Positions 29,382 to 38,201 of a stretch of 64,000 nucleotides of DNA are shown here, in pieces; within the stretch, counting starts at the first letter, position 1, and each line of letters opens with the position of its first letter. Made by a program: the position numbers and the translations under genes. The notes under the pieces are model-generated. The model was not told the origin of the DNA. It searched no databases and saw nothing but the letters and a program-made list of their open reading frames with translations. This DNA is from Streptomyces sp. NBC_00513 (lineage in GTDB: Bacteria > Actinomycetota > Actinomycetes > Streptomycetales > Streptomycetaceae): assembly GCF_041431415.1 (NCBI RefSeq), contig NZ_CP107845.1, forward strand, positions 5,952,001 through 6,016,000. Direction: 5' to 3'.

Positions 29382-30281
29382 TCAGCTCTTGACCAGCAGG
29401 CCGCGGCTGCGCAGCACGTACCGCTCGACGGGGCTGAAGATCAGCAGGTCGATCGCGATGCCGACGACCAGGATCAGGATGATCGCGAGGAACACGCCCG
29501 GCAGGTCGATGTTGTTGCGGCCGTTCTCCAACAGCTGGCCCAGCCCGAGGCCCAGGTCGGGCGAGCTGGCGATGATCTCGGCGGCCATCAGGGAACGCCA
29601 GGAGAAGGCCCAGCCCTGCTTGAGACCGGCCAGGTAGCCGGGCAGCGCGGCCGGCATGACGATGTGTCGGGCCCCACGCAGGCCGGTGGCCCCGAGGGTG
29701 CGGCCGGCCCGCAGGTACAGCGGCGGGACCTGGTCGATGCCGGACACGAGTCCGTTGGCGATCGAGGGGACCGCGCCGAGCAGGATCACGGTGTACATCA
29801 TGGCGTCGTTGAGGCCGAACCAGAGGACGGCCGGGGGCACCCAGGCGACCGAGGGCAGGGACTGGAGACCCTGGAGGATCGGGCCTATCGCGGCGCGGAC
29901 GAACTTCACCCGGGCGACGAGCAGGCCGAGCGGGGTGCCGATGGCCAGGGCCAGCAGGAAGCCGAGCAGACCACGGGAGACGCTGGTCCAGACGACCTCC
30001 AGCAGCGTGCCCTGGAGCCACATGGCGGACAGGCTGTCCCACACCGCGGACAGCGACGGCAGCTTCGTCTCGTCGGTGATCTTCGTCGCGACGAGGACCT
30101 GCCAGACGACGAGGACCAGACCTACGGCGATGACCGGCGGCAGGACCTTCTTGACGAGGACCTCGCCGATCGGGGTGCGGTGCGTCTGGACCGCGTCGAG
30201 GGCGTCCAGGCCGGCCTCCAGGCCCGCCAGATCGTCCGTGCCCTTGGCCGTGCCCTTGAGCTTGGTGTCAGTGCTGGCCAT
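29382..30281 (-). CDS. ssuC: sulfonate ABC transporter permease
   Basis: The 299-residue membrane protein has about six helices and the binding-protein-dependent transport signature (ASSPDLGLGLGQLLENGRN and the preceding EIIASSPDLG loop, which contacts the ATPase). It is the permease of an SsuABC/TauABC-type importer. The ATG at 30281 follows GGGGAGA and overlaps the end of the ATPase gene by 14 bases, whereas a start at 30299 would sit before that site. A long N-terminal cytoplasmic tail precedes the first helix. Confidence 0.92.
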   Translation of the reverse strand: MASTDTKLKGTAKGTDDLAGLEAGLDALDAVQTHRTPIGEVLVKKVLPPVIAVGLVLVVWQVLVATKITDETKLPSLSAVWDSLSAMWLQGTLLEVVWTSVSRGLLGFLLALAIGTPLGLLVARVKFVRAAIGPILQGLQSLPSVAWVPPAVLWFGLNDAMMYTVILLGAVPSIANGLVSGIDQVPPLYLRAGRTLGATGLRGARHIVMPAALPGYLAGLKQGWAFSWRSLMAAEIIASSPDLGLGLGQLLENGRNNIDLPGVFLAIILILVVGIAIDLLIFSPVERYVLRSRGLLVKS

Positions 30282-31059
30282 GGCGGCGGATCTCCCCACG
30301 CAGGTGTTCAGTGATCTCGACGGACAGCTCCGCGACGTCCGCGTCCTCGATGCGGCGCGGCTGCGGGATGCCCACGGTCCATTCCTTCGCGATCCGTCCG
30401 GGACGCGAGGAGAGCAGGACCACGCGCTGGGCGAGGCGGACGGCCTCGCGCACGTTGTGCGTGACGAACAGGACGGAGACGTTGGTCTCCTCCCAGATGC
30501 GGGTGAGTTCGCCGTGCAGGACGTCCCGGGTGATGGCGTCCAGGGCCGCGAACGGCTCGTCCATCAGCAGGAGTTCACTGTCCTGCGCCAGGGCCCGGGC
30601 GAGCGCCACGCGCTGGCGCATGCCGCCCGACAGTTCGTGGACGCGCTTGCCGTACGCGCCGCCGAGCCGCACCAGTTCCAGCAGCCGCTCGGCCTCCGGG
30701 CGGCGCTCCGTCTTCGCCACCCCGCGCAGACGCAGGGCGAGCTCGATGTTCTTGCCCGCCGTCAACCACGGGAAGAGCGCGTGCTCCTGGAACATCAGGG
30801 CCGGGCGGCCGGAGGTCTCGATGGTGCCCACGCTGGGCTTGTCGAGACCGGCGACGAGGTTGAGCAGGGTGGACTTGCCACACCCCGACGCCCCCAGGAT
30901 GGTGACGAACTCGCCGGGAGCGACATCGAGACTGATGTCGTCCAGGACGAGCTGCGATCCGGCCGGGCCGGAGAAGGACTTCGAAACGTGTTCGATGCGG
31001 GCGGCGTGCCCGTGCTCGGCCGCGGTGCCCTCGGCAGCCTTGGCAAGTGTGGTGGCCAT
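30268..31059 (-). CDS. ssuB: sulfonate ABC transporter ATP-binding protein
   Basis: The 263-residue ABC ATPase has Walker A (LGASGCGKSTLLNLV), the Q-loop (ALMFQEHALFPWL), signature (VHELSGGMRQRVALARAL) and Walker B with catalytic Glu (LLLMDEPFAALD), and the switch His (LFVTHNVREAV). It drives SsuC. The start is ATG 31059, because AGGAGG ends eight bases before it and overlaps the earlier GTG at 31068. Confidence 0.94.
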   Translation of the reverse strand: MATTLAKAAEGTAAEHGHAARIEHVSKSFSGPAGSQLVLDDISLDVAPGEFVTILGASGCGKSTLLNLVAGLDKPSVGTIETSGRPALMFQEHALFPWLTAGKNIELALRLRGVAKTERRPEAERLLELVRLGGAYGKRVHELSGGMRQRVALARALAQDSELLLMDEPFAALDAITRDVLHGELTRIWEETNVSVLFVTHNVREAVRLAQRVVLLSSRPGRIAKEWTVGIPQPRRIEDADVAELSVEITEHLRGEIRRHGQH

Positions 31060-31096
31060 GGTCGTCACCTCCTGGGGATTCTCTGCTGACCGGGGG

Positions 31097-32227
31097 TTAC
31101 TTGGCGCCGAGGCCGGCGTCGGAGACCTCGGGCTTGCCGGCGGTCTTGAGGACCTTGTTGAGGAGTTTCAGGTCGTAGATGCCGGTGAGGTCGGGTTCCT
31201 GGATGAGCTTGGCTTTGACGGCCCAGTCGGATTCGGTCTTGAGGGTGCCGGCGAGGGGGTCGTCGGTGACGAGGATGCTCGGCCAGGCGGGGTCGATGAC
31301 CTTGGCGTCGAGTGCCTTGCCGCTGAGGGTTTTGAGGGCGGCGTTGGCGGAGGCTTTGGCCTTGTCGGGGTTGGTGTTGATCCAGTCGTTGGTCTTGACG
31401 GTGCCGGTCAGGACGGCTTCGACGACGTCGGGGTGCTCTTTGAGGAACTTCTGGGACACGATGATGTTGGTGATGACGAACTTCTTGTCGGGCCAGAGGT
31501 CGGTTTCGTCGAGGAGGACCTTGGCGCCTTCGGAGACGAGTTTGGAGGCGGTGGGTTCGGGGACCCAGGCGCCGTCGATGGAGCCTTGTTTGTAGGCGTC
31601 GGGGGTGACCTTGTTGTCGGTGCGGACGACGGAGACGTCGCCCTTGCCGGATTCGGGGTCGACGTTCCAGCCCTTGGTGCCGATCCAGTTGAGGAAGGCG
31701 ACGTCTTGGGTGTTGCCCTTTTGGGGGGTGGCGATCTTCTTGCCCTTGATGTCGTCGAGGGTTTTGATCTTGTCGGGGTTGACGACGAGCTTGACGCCGC
31801 CGGAGGCGGAGCCGGAGATGATGCGCAGGTTGGTGCTCTTGGATTTGACGTAGCCGTTGATGGAGGGGGAGGGGCCGATGAAGCCGATGTCGAGGGAGCC
31901 GCCGTTGAGGGCTTCGATTTCGGAGGGGCCGGCGTTGAAGGTCTGCGGCTTGATGGTGGTGGCGCCGAGTTCCTTGGCGATGAGGCCTTCGTGGATGCCG
32001 ACGAGGGCGGTGGCGTGGGTGAGGTTGGGGAAGTAGCCGATGCGGACCTCGGGGGCGGAGAGCTTCTTGCCCTCGGCGCCGGCGGGTGCGGGCTTGTCGG
32101 CGGACTTGCCCTTCTCGGCGTCCGAGCCGTAACCGCAGGAGGCGAGCGCGCCGATCAACAGCGGCAGGGCGGCGGCGACGACAACGCCGCGGCGCGGGGT
32201 CTTACGGGCGGTACCGGTGGCAGGCAC
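31097..32227 (-). CDS. ssuA: sulfonate ABC transporter substrate-binding lipoprotein
   Basis: The 376-residue protein has an N-terminal signal with a lipobox (LIGALASCGYG), so it is a lipoprotein on the outer face of the membrane. The mature part fits NMT1/SsuA-type periplasmic binding proteins (EVRIGYFPNLTHATALVGIHE, SPSINGYVKSKSTNLRIISG). It binds aliphatic sulfonates or a similar sulfur source. The GTG at 32227 follows GAGAGGAAG at seven bases; the TTG at 32245 lies upstream of that site. About 200 bases with no supported gene separate it from cysN. Confidence 0.9.
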   Translation of the reverse strand: MPATGTARKTPRRGVVVAAALPLLIGALASCGYGSDAEKGKSADKPAPAGAEGKKLSAPEVRIGYFPNLTHATALVGIHEGLIAKELGATTIKPQTFNAGPSEIEALNGGSLDIGFIGPSPSINGYVKSKSTNLRIISGSASGGVKLVVNPDKIKTLDDIKGKKIATPQKGNTQDVAFLNWIGTKGWNVDPESGKGDVSVVRTDNKVTPDAYKQGSIDGAWVPEPTASKLVSEGAKVLLDETDLWPDKKFVITNIIVSQKFLKEHPDVVEAVLTGTVKTNDWINTNPDKAKASANAALKTLSGKALDAKVIDPAWPSILVTDDPLAGTLKTESDWAVKAKLIQEPDLTGIYDLKLLNKVLKTAGKPEVSDAGLGAK

Positions 32228-32428
32228 GGGAGAGCTTCCTCTCAAGGCGTCGATTCACGACGCACGTCTTCGTCTACGGAGCGGGGGCGACTCGTGGGGG
32301 GTGAGGGCGCGCGAGCGGTGCGCGTACGTCATCACGCACATCGCGCCACGCCTCCCTGGCCGCTGCCGAGGGAGCCGCTGCCGACGCGGCCGCCCTCCTT
32401 CGCGAACGTCGCGTAGATGTCGAGCACG

Positions 32429-33778
32429 TCAGAAATCCCACCCTTCCTCATCCGCCTGCACGGTGGTGTGGGCCTGGGAGGCGAAGGACTCGCCCGCCAT
32501 GCCCGCGGCCAGGGTGGTTCCGTCGGCCGGGTCGATCAGCAGGAAGGACCCGGTACGACGCGAGGCCGCGTACGCGTCGAGCGCCAGCGGCTCGGCCGTG
32601 CGCACCACGACGCGGCCGATGTCGTTCGCGACGAGCTGCCCCGGGTTCGGGTGCTGGGACAGGTCGTCCAGGGTGAGCCGCGAGGGGATCTCCTTGACGA
32701 TCGCCTTCACCGTGCGCGTCGTGTGCTTGAGCAGCACCCGGGCGCCCACGGCCAGCGGCTGGTCGGCCACGTGGCAGACCGTCGCCTCGACGTCCTGGGT
32801 CGTGGCCGGCGCGCTCGCGGACGGCGCGATCAGGTCGCCGCGCGAGATGTCGATGTCGTCCCGCAGCCGCAGCGTCACCGACTGAGGCGCCCAGGCGATG
32901 TCCACGCTCTCGCCGAGCGCGTCGATCCCCTCGATCACCGAGGTGCGGCCCGACGGCAGGACCGTGACGGCCTCGCCGACACGCAGCACGCCGGAGGCGA
33001 TCTGACCCGCGTAGCCGCGGTAGTCGGGGTGCTCCGCCGACTGGGGGCGGATCACGTACTGCACGGGGAAGCGGGCCGGGCAGGCGGTCAGGTCGTGGCT
33101 GACCGGGACCGTCTCCAGGTGCTCCAGCACGGTCGGGCCGCCGTACCAGTCCATGTTCGCGGAGGGCTCCACCACGTTGTCGCCGGCCAGCGCCGAGATC
33201 GGGATGGCGGTGATCTCCGGGACGCCCAGGTCGGAGGCGTACGCGGTGAACTCCTCGGCGATCCTCGCGAAGGCCTTCTCCTCGTAGCCCACCAGGTCCA
33301 TCTTGTTGACGGCCAGGACCACGTGCGGGACCCGCAGCAGGGCCGCGACGGCCGCGTGCCGCCGGGTCTGCTCGATCACGCCGTTGCGGGCGTCGACCAG
33401 GACGACCGCGAGGTCGGCGGTGGAGGCACCGGTGACCATGTTCCGGGTGTACTGCACGTGCCCGGGGGTGTCCGCGAGGATGAACCGGCGCCGGGTCGTC
33501 GCGAAGTAGCGGTACGCCACGTCGATCGTGATGCCCTGCTCCCGCTCGGCCCGCAGGCCGTCGGTCAGCAGCGCGAGGTCGGGGGTGTCCTGGCCGCGCT
33601 GGGCGGAGACGGCCTCGACGGCCTCCAGCTGGTCGGTCAGGATCGACTTGGAGTCGTGCAACAGCCGCCCGACCAGGGTGGACTTGCCGTCGTCGACGGA
33701 ACCGGCGGTCGCGAAGCGCAGCAGCGTGGTCGCTGAAGGGTCGACGAAGCCGGCGACCTGCTCGGTGGTGGAGGTCAT
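32429..33778 (-). CDS. cysN: sulfate adenylyltransferase subunit 1
   Basis: The 449-residue GTPase subunit of ATP sulfurylase couples GTP hydrolysis to adenosine-phosphosulfate formation by CysD. The GTPase motifs are G1 (GSVDDGKSTLVGRLL, residues 26-40), G3 (LADTPGHVQYTRNM) and G4 (LAVNKMDLVGY), followed by EF-Tu-like beta-barrel domains. There is no fused APS kinase, which is encoded separately by cysC. It starts two bases after the cysD stop. Confidence 0.97.
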   Translation of the reverse strand: MTSTTEQVAGFVDPSATTLLRFATAGSVDDGKSTLVGRLLHDSKSILTDQLEAVEAVSAQRGQDTPDLALLTDGLRAEREQGITIDVAYRYFATTRRRFILADTPGHVQYTRNMVTGASTADLAVVLVDARNGVIEQTRRHAAVAALLRVPHVVLAVNKMDLVGYEEKAFARIAEEFTAYASDLGVPEITAIPISALAGDNVVEPSANMDWYGGPTVLEHLETVPVSHDLTACPARFPVQYVIRPQSAEHPDYRGYAGQIASGVLRVGEAVTVLPSGRTSVIEGIDALGESVDIAWAPQSVTLRLRDDIDISRGDLIAPSASAPATTQDVEATVCHVADQPLAVGARVLLKHTTRTVKAIVKEIPSRLTLDDLSQHPNPGQLVANDIGRVVVRTAEPLALDAYAASRRTGSFLLIDPADGTTLAAGMAGESFASQAHTTVQADEEGWDF

Positions 33779-33780
33779 GT

Positions 33781-34719
33781 CTAGAAGTACCCTTCGCGCT
33801 TGCGGTCTTCCATCGCGGCCTCGGACATCTTGTCGTCGGCGCGGGTCGCGCCCCGCTCGGTGAGCCGGGAGGCGGCGATCTCGGTGATCACGGCGTCCAG
33901 CGTGGTGGCGTCGGAGTCGACGGCACCCGTGCAGGACATGTCACCGACGGTCCGGTAGCGGATGAGACGCGTCTCGGTGGACTCGTCCCGCTTCGGGCCG
34001 CCCCATTCGCCGGCCGTCAACCACATGCCGTTGCGCCGGAACACCTCGCGCTCGTGGGCGAAGTAGATCTCCGGGAGCTCGATGCCCTCGCGGGCGATGT
34101 ACTGCCACACGTCCAGCTCGGTCCAGTTGGAGAGCGGGAAGACGCGCACGTGCTCGCCGGGGGCGTGGCGGCCGTTGTAGAGCTGCCACAGTTCGGGCCG
34201 CTGGCGGCGCGGGTCCCACTGGGAGAACTCGTCGCGCAGGGAGAACACCCGCTCCTTGGCGCGGGCCTTCTCCTCGTCACGGCGGCCACCGCCGAAGACC
34301 GCGTCGAACCTCAGCCGCTGGATCGCCTCCGTGAGGGGGACGGTCTGCAGCGGGTTGCGGACGCCGTCCGGGCGCTCGCGGAGCTTGCCCGCGTCGATGT
34401 ACTCCTGGACGGAGGCCACGTGCAGGCGCAGGTTGTGCTTCTCCACGGCCCGGTCGCGGTACGCGAGGACCTCGGGGAAGTTGTGGCCGGTGTCCACGTG
34501 CAGCAGCGTGAAGGGGACCGGCGCCGGGGCGAAGGCCTTCAGCGCCAGGTGCAGCATGACGATGGAGTCCTTGCCGCCGGAGAACAGCACCACCGGCTTC
34601 TCGAACTCGCCCGCCACCTCGCGGAAGATGTGCACGGCCTCCGATTCGAGGGCGTCGAGGTGCGACAGCGCGTAGGGCGCGTCCGTCCCTTCGTGGACGT
34701 GTGCGACGGTGGCCGTCAT
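33781..34719 (-). CDS. cysD: sulfate adenylyltransferase subunit 2
   Basis: The 312-residue catalytic subunit of ATP sulfurylase belongs to the PP-loop pyrophosphatase family. The PP-loop is VVLFSGGKDSIVMLHLAL (residues ~43-60), and the LHVDTGHNFPEVLAYRD and VFGGGRRDEEKARAKER motifs are typical. It forms APS from ATP and sulfate with CysN. Its ATG overlaps the cysC stop by four bases. Confidence 0.97.
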   Translation of the reverse strand: MTATVAHVHEGTDAPYALSHLDALESEAVHIFREVAGEFEKPVVLFSGGKDSIVMLHLALKAFAPAPVPFTLLHVDTGHNFPEVLAYRDRAVEKHNLRLHVASVQEYIDAGKLRERPDGVRNPLQTVPLTEAIQRLRFDAVFGGGRRDEEKARAKERVFSLRDEFSQWDPRRQRPELWQLYNGRHAPGEHVRVFPLSNWTELDVWQYIAREGIELPEIYFAHEREVFRRNGMWLTAGEWGGPKRDESTETRLIRYRTVGDMSCTGAVDSDATTLDAVITEIAASRLTERGATRADDKMSEAAMEDRKREGYF

Positions 34720-35261
34720 GCCAGACCCCTCTCGGTGAGCAGCGCGTGCAGGGCCGAGGCCGACTCGTGCACGGACTGCGTGTGCGACTCGATGCGGAGG
34801 TCCGGGGACTCCGGCGCCTCGTACGGGTCGTCGACGCCGGTCAGACCGGATATCTCGCCCGCCGCCTGCTTGGCGTACAGGCCCTTCACGTCGCGCTCGG
34901 AGCAGACCTCGACCGGGGTGGCCACATGGACCTCCAGGTACGTGGTGCCCTCGGCGGCGTGCCGCTTGCGGACGGCCTCCCGGCTGTCCGCGAACGGCGC
35001 GATCACCGGCACGAGCGCCTTGACGCCGTTGCTCGCGAGGAGTTCGGCGACGAAGCCGATGCGCTGCACGTTGGTGTGCCGGTCCTCGCGGCCGAAGCCG
35101 AGGCCGGCGGAGAGGAACTCGCGGATCTCGTCACCGTCGAGGACCTCCACCCGGTGGCCGTCGGCGCGCAGCCGCTCGGCCAGCGCGTAGGCGATCGTGG
35201 TCTTGCCCGCGCTCGGCAGCCCGGTCAGCCACACGGTGGCGCCCTGGTCGCTCACGCTCAT
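34716..35261 (-). CDS. cysC: adenylyl-sulfate kinase
   Basis: The 181-residue kinase phosphorylates APS to PAPS. It shows the P-loop WLTGLPSAGKTTIA, the LDGDEIREFLSAGLGF substrate region, and IAPFADSREAVRKRH. ATG 35261 was chosen because GGAG stands nine bases upstream; an earlier ATG at 35306 overlaps the cysH stop (TGATG) and would add 15 residues. Since the CysH here looks like an APS reductase, the PAPS made by CysC may serve sulfotransferases instead of reduction. Confidence 0.94.
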   Translation of the reverse strand: MSVSDQGATVWLTGLPSAGKTTIAYALAERLRADGHRVEVLDGDEIREFLSAGLGFGREDRHTNVQRIGFVAELLASNGVKALVPVIAPFADSREAVRKRHAAEGTTYLEVHVATPVEVCSERDVKGLYAKQAAGEISGLTGVDDPYEAPESPDLRIESHTQSVHESASALHALLTERGLA

Positions 35262-35305
35262 CGTTCTCGTCTCCGTCGGTTCTTCGTTCGCTTGGCGGTC
35301 GGTCA

Positions 35306-36007
35306 TCAGCCGTGCAGCCCACACTCGGTCTTGGCGCGCCCGGCCCACCGGCCGGCCCTGGCGTCCTCGCCCTCGACCACCCGGCGGGTGCAGGGGGCGC
35401 AGCCGACGGAGGCGTAACCGTCCGTCAGCAGCGGGTTGGTGAGCACGCCGTGCTCGGTGACGTACGCGTCCACGTCGTCCTGCGTCCAGCGGGCGATCGG
35501 CGAGACCTTCACCTTGCGGCGCTTCTCGTCCCAGCCGACGACCGGGGTGTTCGCCCGGGTCGGGGACTCGTCGCGGCGCAGACCCGTCGCCCAGGCCTCG
35601 TACGCGACCAGGCCCTCTTCGAGGGGCTTGACCTTGCGCAGCGCGCAGCACAGGTCGGGGTCCCGGTCGTGCAGCCGGGGGCCGTGCTCGGCGTCCTGTT
35701 CGGCCACCGTGCGCCGCGGGGTGAGGGTGATGACGTTGACGTCCATCACGGCCTCGACCGCGTCCCGGGTGCCGATGGTCTCCTCGAAGTGGTAGCCCGT
35801 GTCGAGGAAGACCACGTCCAGGCCGGGGGAGACCCGGGAGGCGAGGTGGGCCACGACGGCGTCCTCCATGGAGGAGGTCACCGCGAACTTCTCGCCGAAG
35901 GTCTCGGTGGCCCAGCGCAGGATCTCCAGCGCGGAGGCGTCCTCCAGGTCACGGCCCGCCTGCTCGGCCAGCGCCTTGAGGTCGCGCGTCTCCTGAACGG
36001 TCGTCAT
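35306..36007 (-). CDS. cysH: adenylylsulfate (APS) reductase, Fe-S type
   Basis: The 233-residue enzyme reduces activated sulfate to sulfite in the cytoplasm. It has the PP-loop-like TSSMEDAVVAHLAS region, FLDTGYHFEET, and the catalytic C-terminal ECGLH. Two cysteine pairs, DLCCALRK and VGCAPCTRR, form the CC/CxxC set that binds a [4Fe-4S] cluster. In characterised enzymes that set marks use of APS instead of PAPS. The ATG overlaps the stop of the small zinc-ribbon gene upstream (ATGA). Confidence 0.94.
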   Translation of the reverse strand: MTTVQETRDLKALAEQAGRDLEDASALEILRWATETFGEKFAVTSSMEDAVVAHLASRVSPGLDVVFLDTGYHFEETIGTRDAVEAVMDVNVITLTPRRTVAEQDAEHGPRLHDRDPDLCCALRKVKPLEEGLVAYEAWATGLRRDESPTRANTPVVGWDEKRRKVKVSPIARWTQDDVDAYVTEHGVLTNPLLTDGYASVGCAPCTRRVVEGEDARAGRWAGRAKTECGLHG

Positions 36008-36183
36008 GTCTCTTCGCCTCCACCGGAGTTGGACTGAACGCCTCGGGACAGCAGCCCGAGGTACTTCAGCTGGAAGGCTCGGTTGCAGGCCCTGCATTCC
36101 CAGGCGCCGTGACCGCTCTCGTTGGGGAACAGGTCCTCGTCGCCGCAGTACGGGCAGTAGAAGGGGGCCGCTCGCTCGCTCAC
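36004..36183 (-). CDS. 59-residue zinc-ribbon protein of the sulfur operon
   Basis: A GTG at 36183 overlaps the sulfite reductase stop (GTGA), and the stop at 36004 overlaps the cysH start (ATGA). The product has two CxxC knuckles, Cys10/Cys13 (YCPYCGDE) and Cys30/Cys33 (WECRACNRAF), and should fold as a zinc ribbon or bind iron. The conserved place between cysI and cysH in Streptomyces, as I recall it, suggests a role in electron transfer, cluster delivery or redox sensing for the two reductases. The function is not established. Confidence 0.85.
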   Translation of the reverse strand: MSERAAPFYCPYCGDEDLFPNESGHGAWECRACNRAFQLKYLGLLSRGVQSNSGGGEET

Positions 36184-37892
36184 GACAGGGCCTCGTCACT
36201 CGCTCGGGTCACCCAGGCGGCGAAGCGCTCGCCCTCCTCGCGCTGCTCCTGGAAGCGCGTGACGACCCGCTCGACGTAGTCGGGCAGACCGGCCGCGGTG
36301 ACCTTCAGACCGCGGACCTTGCGGCCGAAGCCGGCCTCCAGGCCGAGCGCGCCACCGAGGTGGACCTGGTAGCCCTCGACCTGGTTGCCGTCGTCGTCCA
36401 GGACCAGTTGGCCCTTGAGACCGATGTCCGCGACCTGGATGCGGGCGCAGGCGTTCGGGCAGCCGTTGATGTTGATGGTCAGCGGTTCGGCGAAGTCAGG
36501 CAGGCGCCGCTCCAGCTCGTCGATCAGCGAGGCGCCGCGCGCCTTGGTCTCGACGATGGCGAGCTTGCAGAACTCGATGCCGGTGCAGGCCATGGTGCCG
36601 CGGCGGAAGGGGGAGGGCTTGACCCGCAGGTCCAGTGCCTCCAGGGCGGCCACGACCGAGTCGACCTGGTCGGGCTCGATGTCGAGGACGATCATCTTCT
36701 GCTCGGCGGTGGTGCGCAGCCGGTCGGAGCCGTGCTGCCGGGCCACGTCCGCGATCTTGGTCAGGGTGGCCCCGTCCACGCGTCCCACGCGGGGCGCGAA
36801 ACCGACGTAGAAATGGCCGTCCTTCTGCTCGTGCACGCCGACGTGGTCGCGCCACTCGCCCGAGGGCTGCTCGGGGGCGGGGCCGTCCGTCAGCTCGCGC
36901 TTCAGGTACTCGTCCTCCAGTACCTGGCGGAACCGGGCCGGGCCCCAGTCGGCGACGAGGAACTTCAGGCGGGCGCGGTTGCGCAGCCGGCGGTAGCCGT
37001 AGTCGCGGAAGATCGAGATGACGCCCTCGTAGACGTCCGGGACCTCGTCGAGCGAGACCCAGGTGCCCAGGCGCACACCCAGCTTGGGGTTGGTGGAGAG
37101 GCCACCGCCGACCCACACGTCGAAACCGGGGCCGTGCTCGGGGTGGTTCACGCCGACGAAGGCGATGTCGTTGATCTCGTGCGCCACGTCGAGCAGCGGC
37201 GAGCCGGAGATCGCGGACTTGAACTTGCGGGGCAGGTTGGAGAAGTCCGGGTTGCCGACGATCCGGCGGTAGATCTCGTCGATCGCGGGGCTGCCGTCGA
37301 TGATCTCGTCCCGGGCGATGCCGGCGACGGGAGAACCGAGGATCACGCGGGGCGTGTCACCGCAGGCCTCGGTGGTCGAGAGGCCGACGGCCTCCAGGCG
37401 GCGCCAGATCTCCGGGACGTCCTCGATCCGGATCCAGTGGTACTGCACGTTCTGACGGTCCGTGAGGTCGGCGGTGCCGCGGGCGAACTCCTCGGAGATC
37501 TCGCCGATGACGCGCAACTGCTCGGTGGTCAGCCGGCCGCCGTCGATGCGGACGCGCAGCATGAAGTACTTGTCGTCCAGCTCCTCCGGCTCCAGGATCG
37601 CGGTCTTGCCGCCGTCGATCCCGGGCTTGCGCTGGGTGTAGAGGCCCCACCAGCGCATGCGGCCGCGCAGGTCGTTGGGGTCGATCGAGTCGAAGCCCGC
37701 CTTGGAGTAGATCGTCTCAATGCGTGTCCGCACATTGAGACCGTCGTCGTCCTTCTTGAACTGCTCGTTGCCGTTGAGGGGCGTGTGGTGTCCGACGGCC
37801 CACTGACCCTCGCCGCGGTGACGGCCGGTCTTGCGGCGCGCGGCTGCGGCCGCGGGGGCTGCGGCTGCGGGCGTTTCGGGGGTGGCGGCCAT
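36180..37892 (-). CDS. cysI: ferredoxin-type sulfite reductase (siroheme, 4Fe-4S)
   Basis: The 570-residue enzyme reduces sulfite to sulfide. The repeated ferredoxin-like half domains are clear, and the cluster and siroheme ligands lie in TMACTGIEFCKLA and NINGCPNACARIQ. DLTDRQNVQYHWIRIEDVP and the SPLLDVAHEINDIAFVG stretch are typical of the SirA/NirA group, which takes electrons from ferredoxin. ATG 37892 was chosen because AAGGA lies nine bases upstream; earlier residues are low-complexity. It is the first enzyme gene after a leader peptide. Confidence 0.95.
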   Translation of the reverse strand: MAATPETPAAAAPAAAAARRKTGRHRGEGQWAVGHHTPLNGNEQFKKDDDGLNVRTRIETIYSKAGFDSIDPNDLRGRMRWWGLYTQRKPGIDGGKTAILEPEELDDKYFMLRVRIDGGRLTTEQLRVIGEISEEFARGTADLTDRQNVQYHWIRIEDVPEIWRRLEAVGLSTTEACGDTPRVILGSPVAGIARDEIIDGSPAIDEIYRRIVGNPDFSNLPRKFKSAISGSPLLDVAHEINDIAFVGVNHPEHGPGFDVWVGGGLSTNPKLGVRLGTWVSLDEVPDVYEGVISIFRDYGYRRLRNRARLKFLVADWGPARFRQVLEDEYLKRELTDGPAPEQPSGEWRDHVGVHEQKDGHFYVGFAPRVGRVDGATLTKIADVARQHGSDRLRTTAEQKMIVLDIEPDQVDSVVAALEALDLRVKPSPFRRGTMACTGIEFCKLAIVETKARGASLIDELERRLPDFAEPLTININGCPNACARIQVADIGLKGQLVLDDDGNQVEGYQVHLGGALGLEAGFGRKVRGLKVTAAGLPDYVERVVTRFQEQREEGERFAAWVTRASDEALS

Positions 37893-38117
37893 GGCGGTAC
37901 GTCCTTCTCGGGCGGCTCGGGGCAGGGGCAGGGGGCGCGGCGGGGTGCGCCCCGACGGTGCGCCCGCCGCTGAGCGGGTGCGGCGCAGTGCCACTCCTCA
38001 CCGGGATTGCCGGTGGTCGGAGCGGTGTTCGGCCTTCAGGGGGCGGGCGGTCCTACGGATGGTCGACGGGTCCGCGGCGGCGGGGACGGCGTCGACGTGC
38101 GGCGGTGGCTGGTTCCG
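37893..38117 (-). promoter_or_regulatory. untranslated leader between leader peptide and cysI
   Basis: About 225 bases lie between the leader-peptide stop and the sulfite reductase start. Several GC-rich inverted segments occur, for example around 38065-38095, but I cannot define one terminator/antiterminator pair by eye. Its position makes it the likely site of attenuation or other leader-mediated control of the operon. Confidence 0.4.
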
Positions 38118-38201
38118 TCAGCGCGCCGGACAGATGGCGCTGGACATGCGGCCGAGGTCGACGTGCCGCCGACTCACCAAGGCAATTCCAGCTGCATCCA
38201 T
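38118..38201 (-). CDS. leader peptide of the sulfur assimilation operon
   Basis: A 27-codon frame from ATG 38201 contains LVSRRHVDLGRMSSAIC, the core that defines the putative leader peptides annotated ahead of sulfur genes in many Streptomyces. It ends PAR with a single Cys codon (TGT) close to the stop. There is no clear Shine-Dalgarno, so the message may start at or near the ATG. Conservation of the peptide sequence suggests the nascent chain itself matters, since one Cys codon is few for ordinary attenuation. The effector (cysteine or another sulfur metabolite) is inferred. Confidence 0.88.
   Translation of the reverse strand: MDAAGIALVSRRHVDLGRMSSAICPAR

Noticed and set aside
37893..38117. 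A known riboswitch class (SAM or similar) ahead of the sulfite reductase gene
   Set aside because: I could not find a recognisable conserved core; the leader peptide is the better-supported control element.
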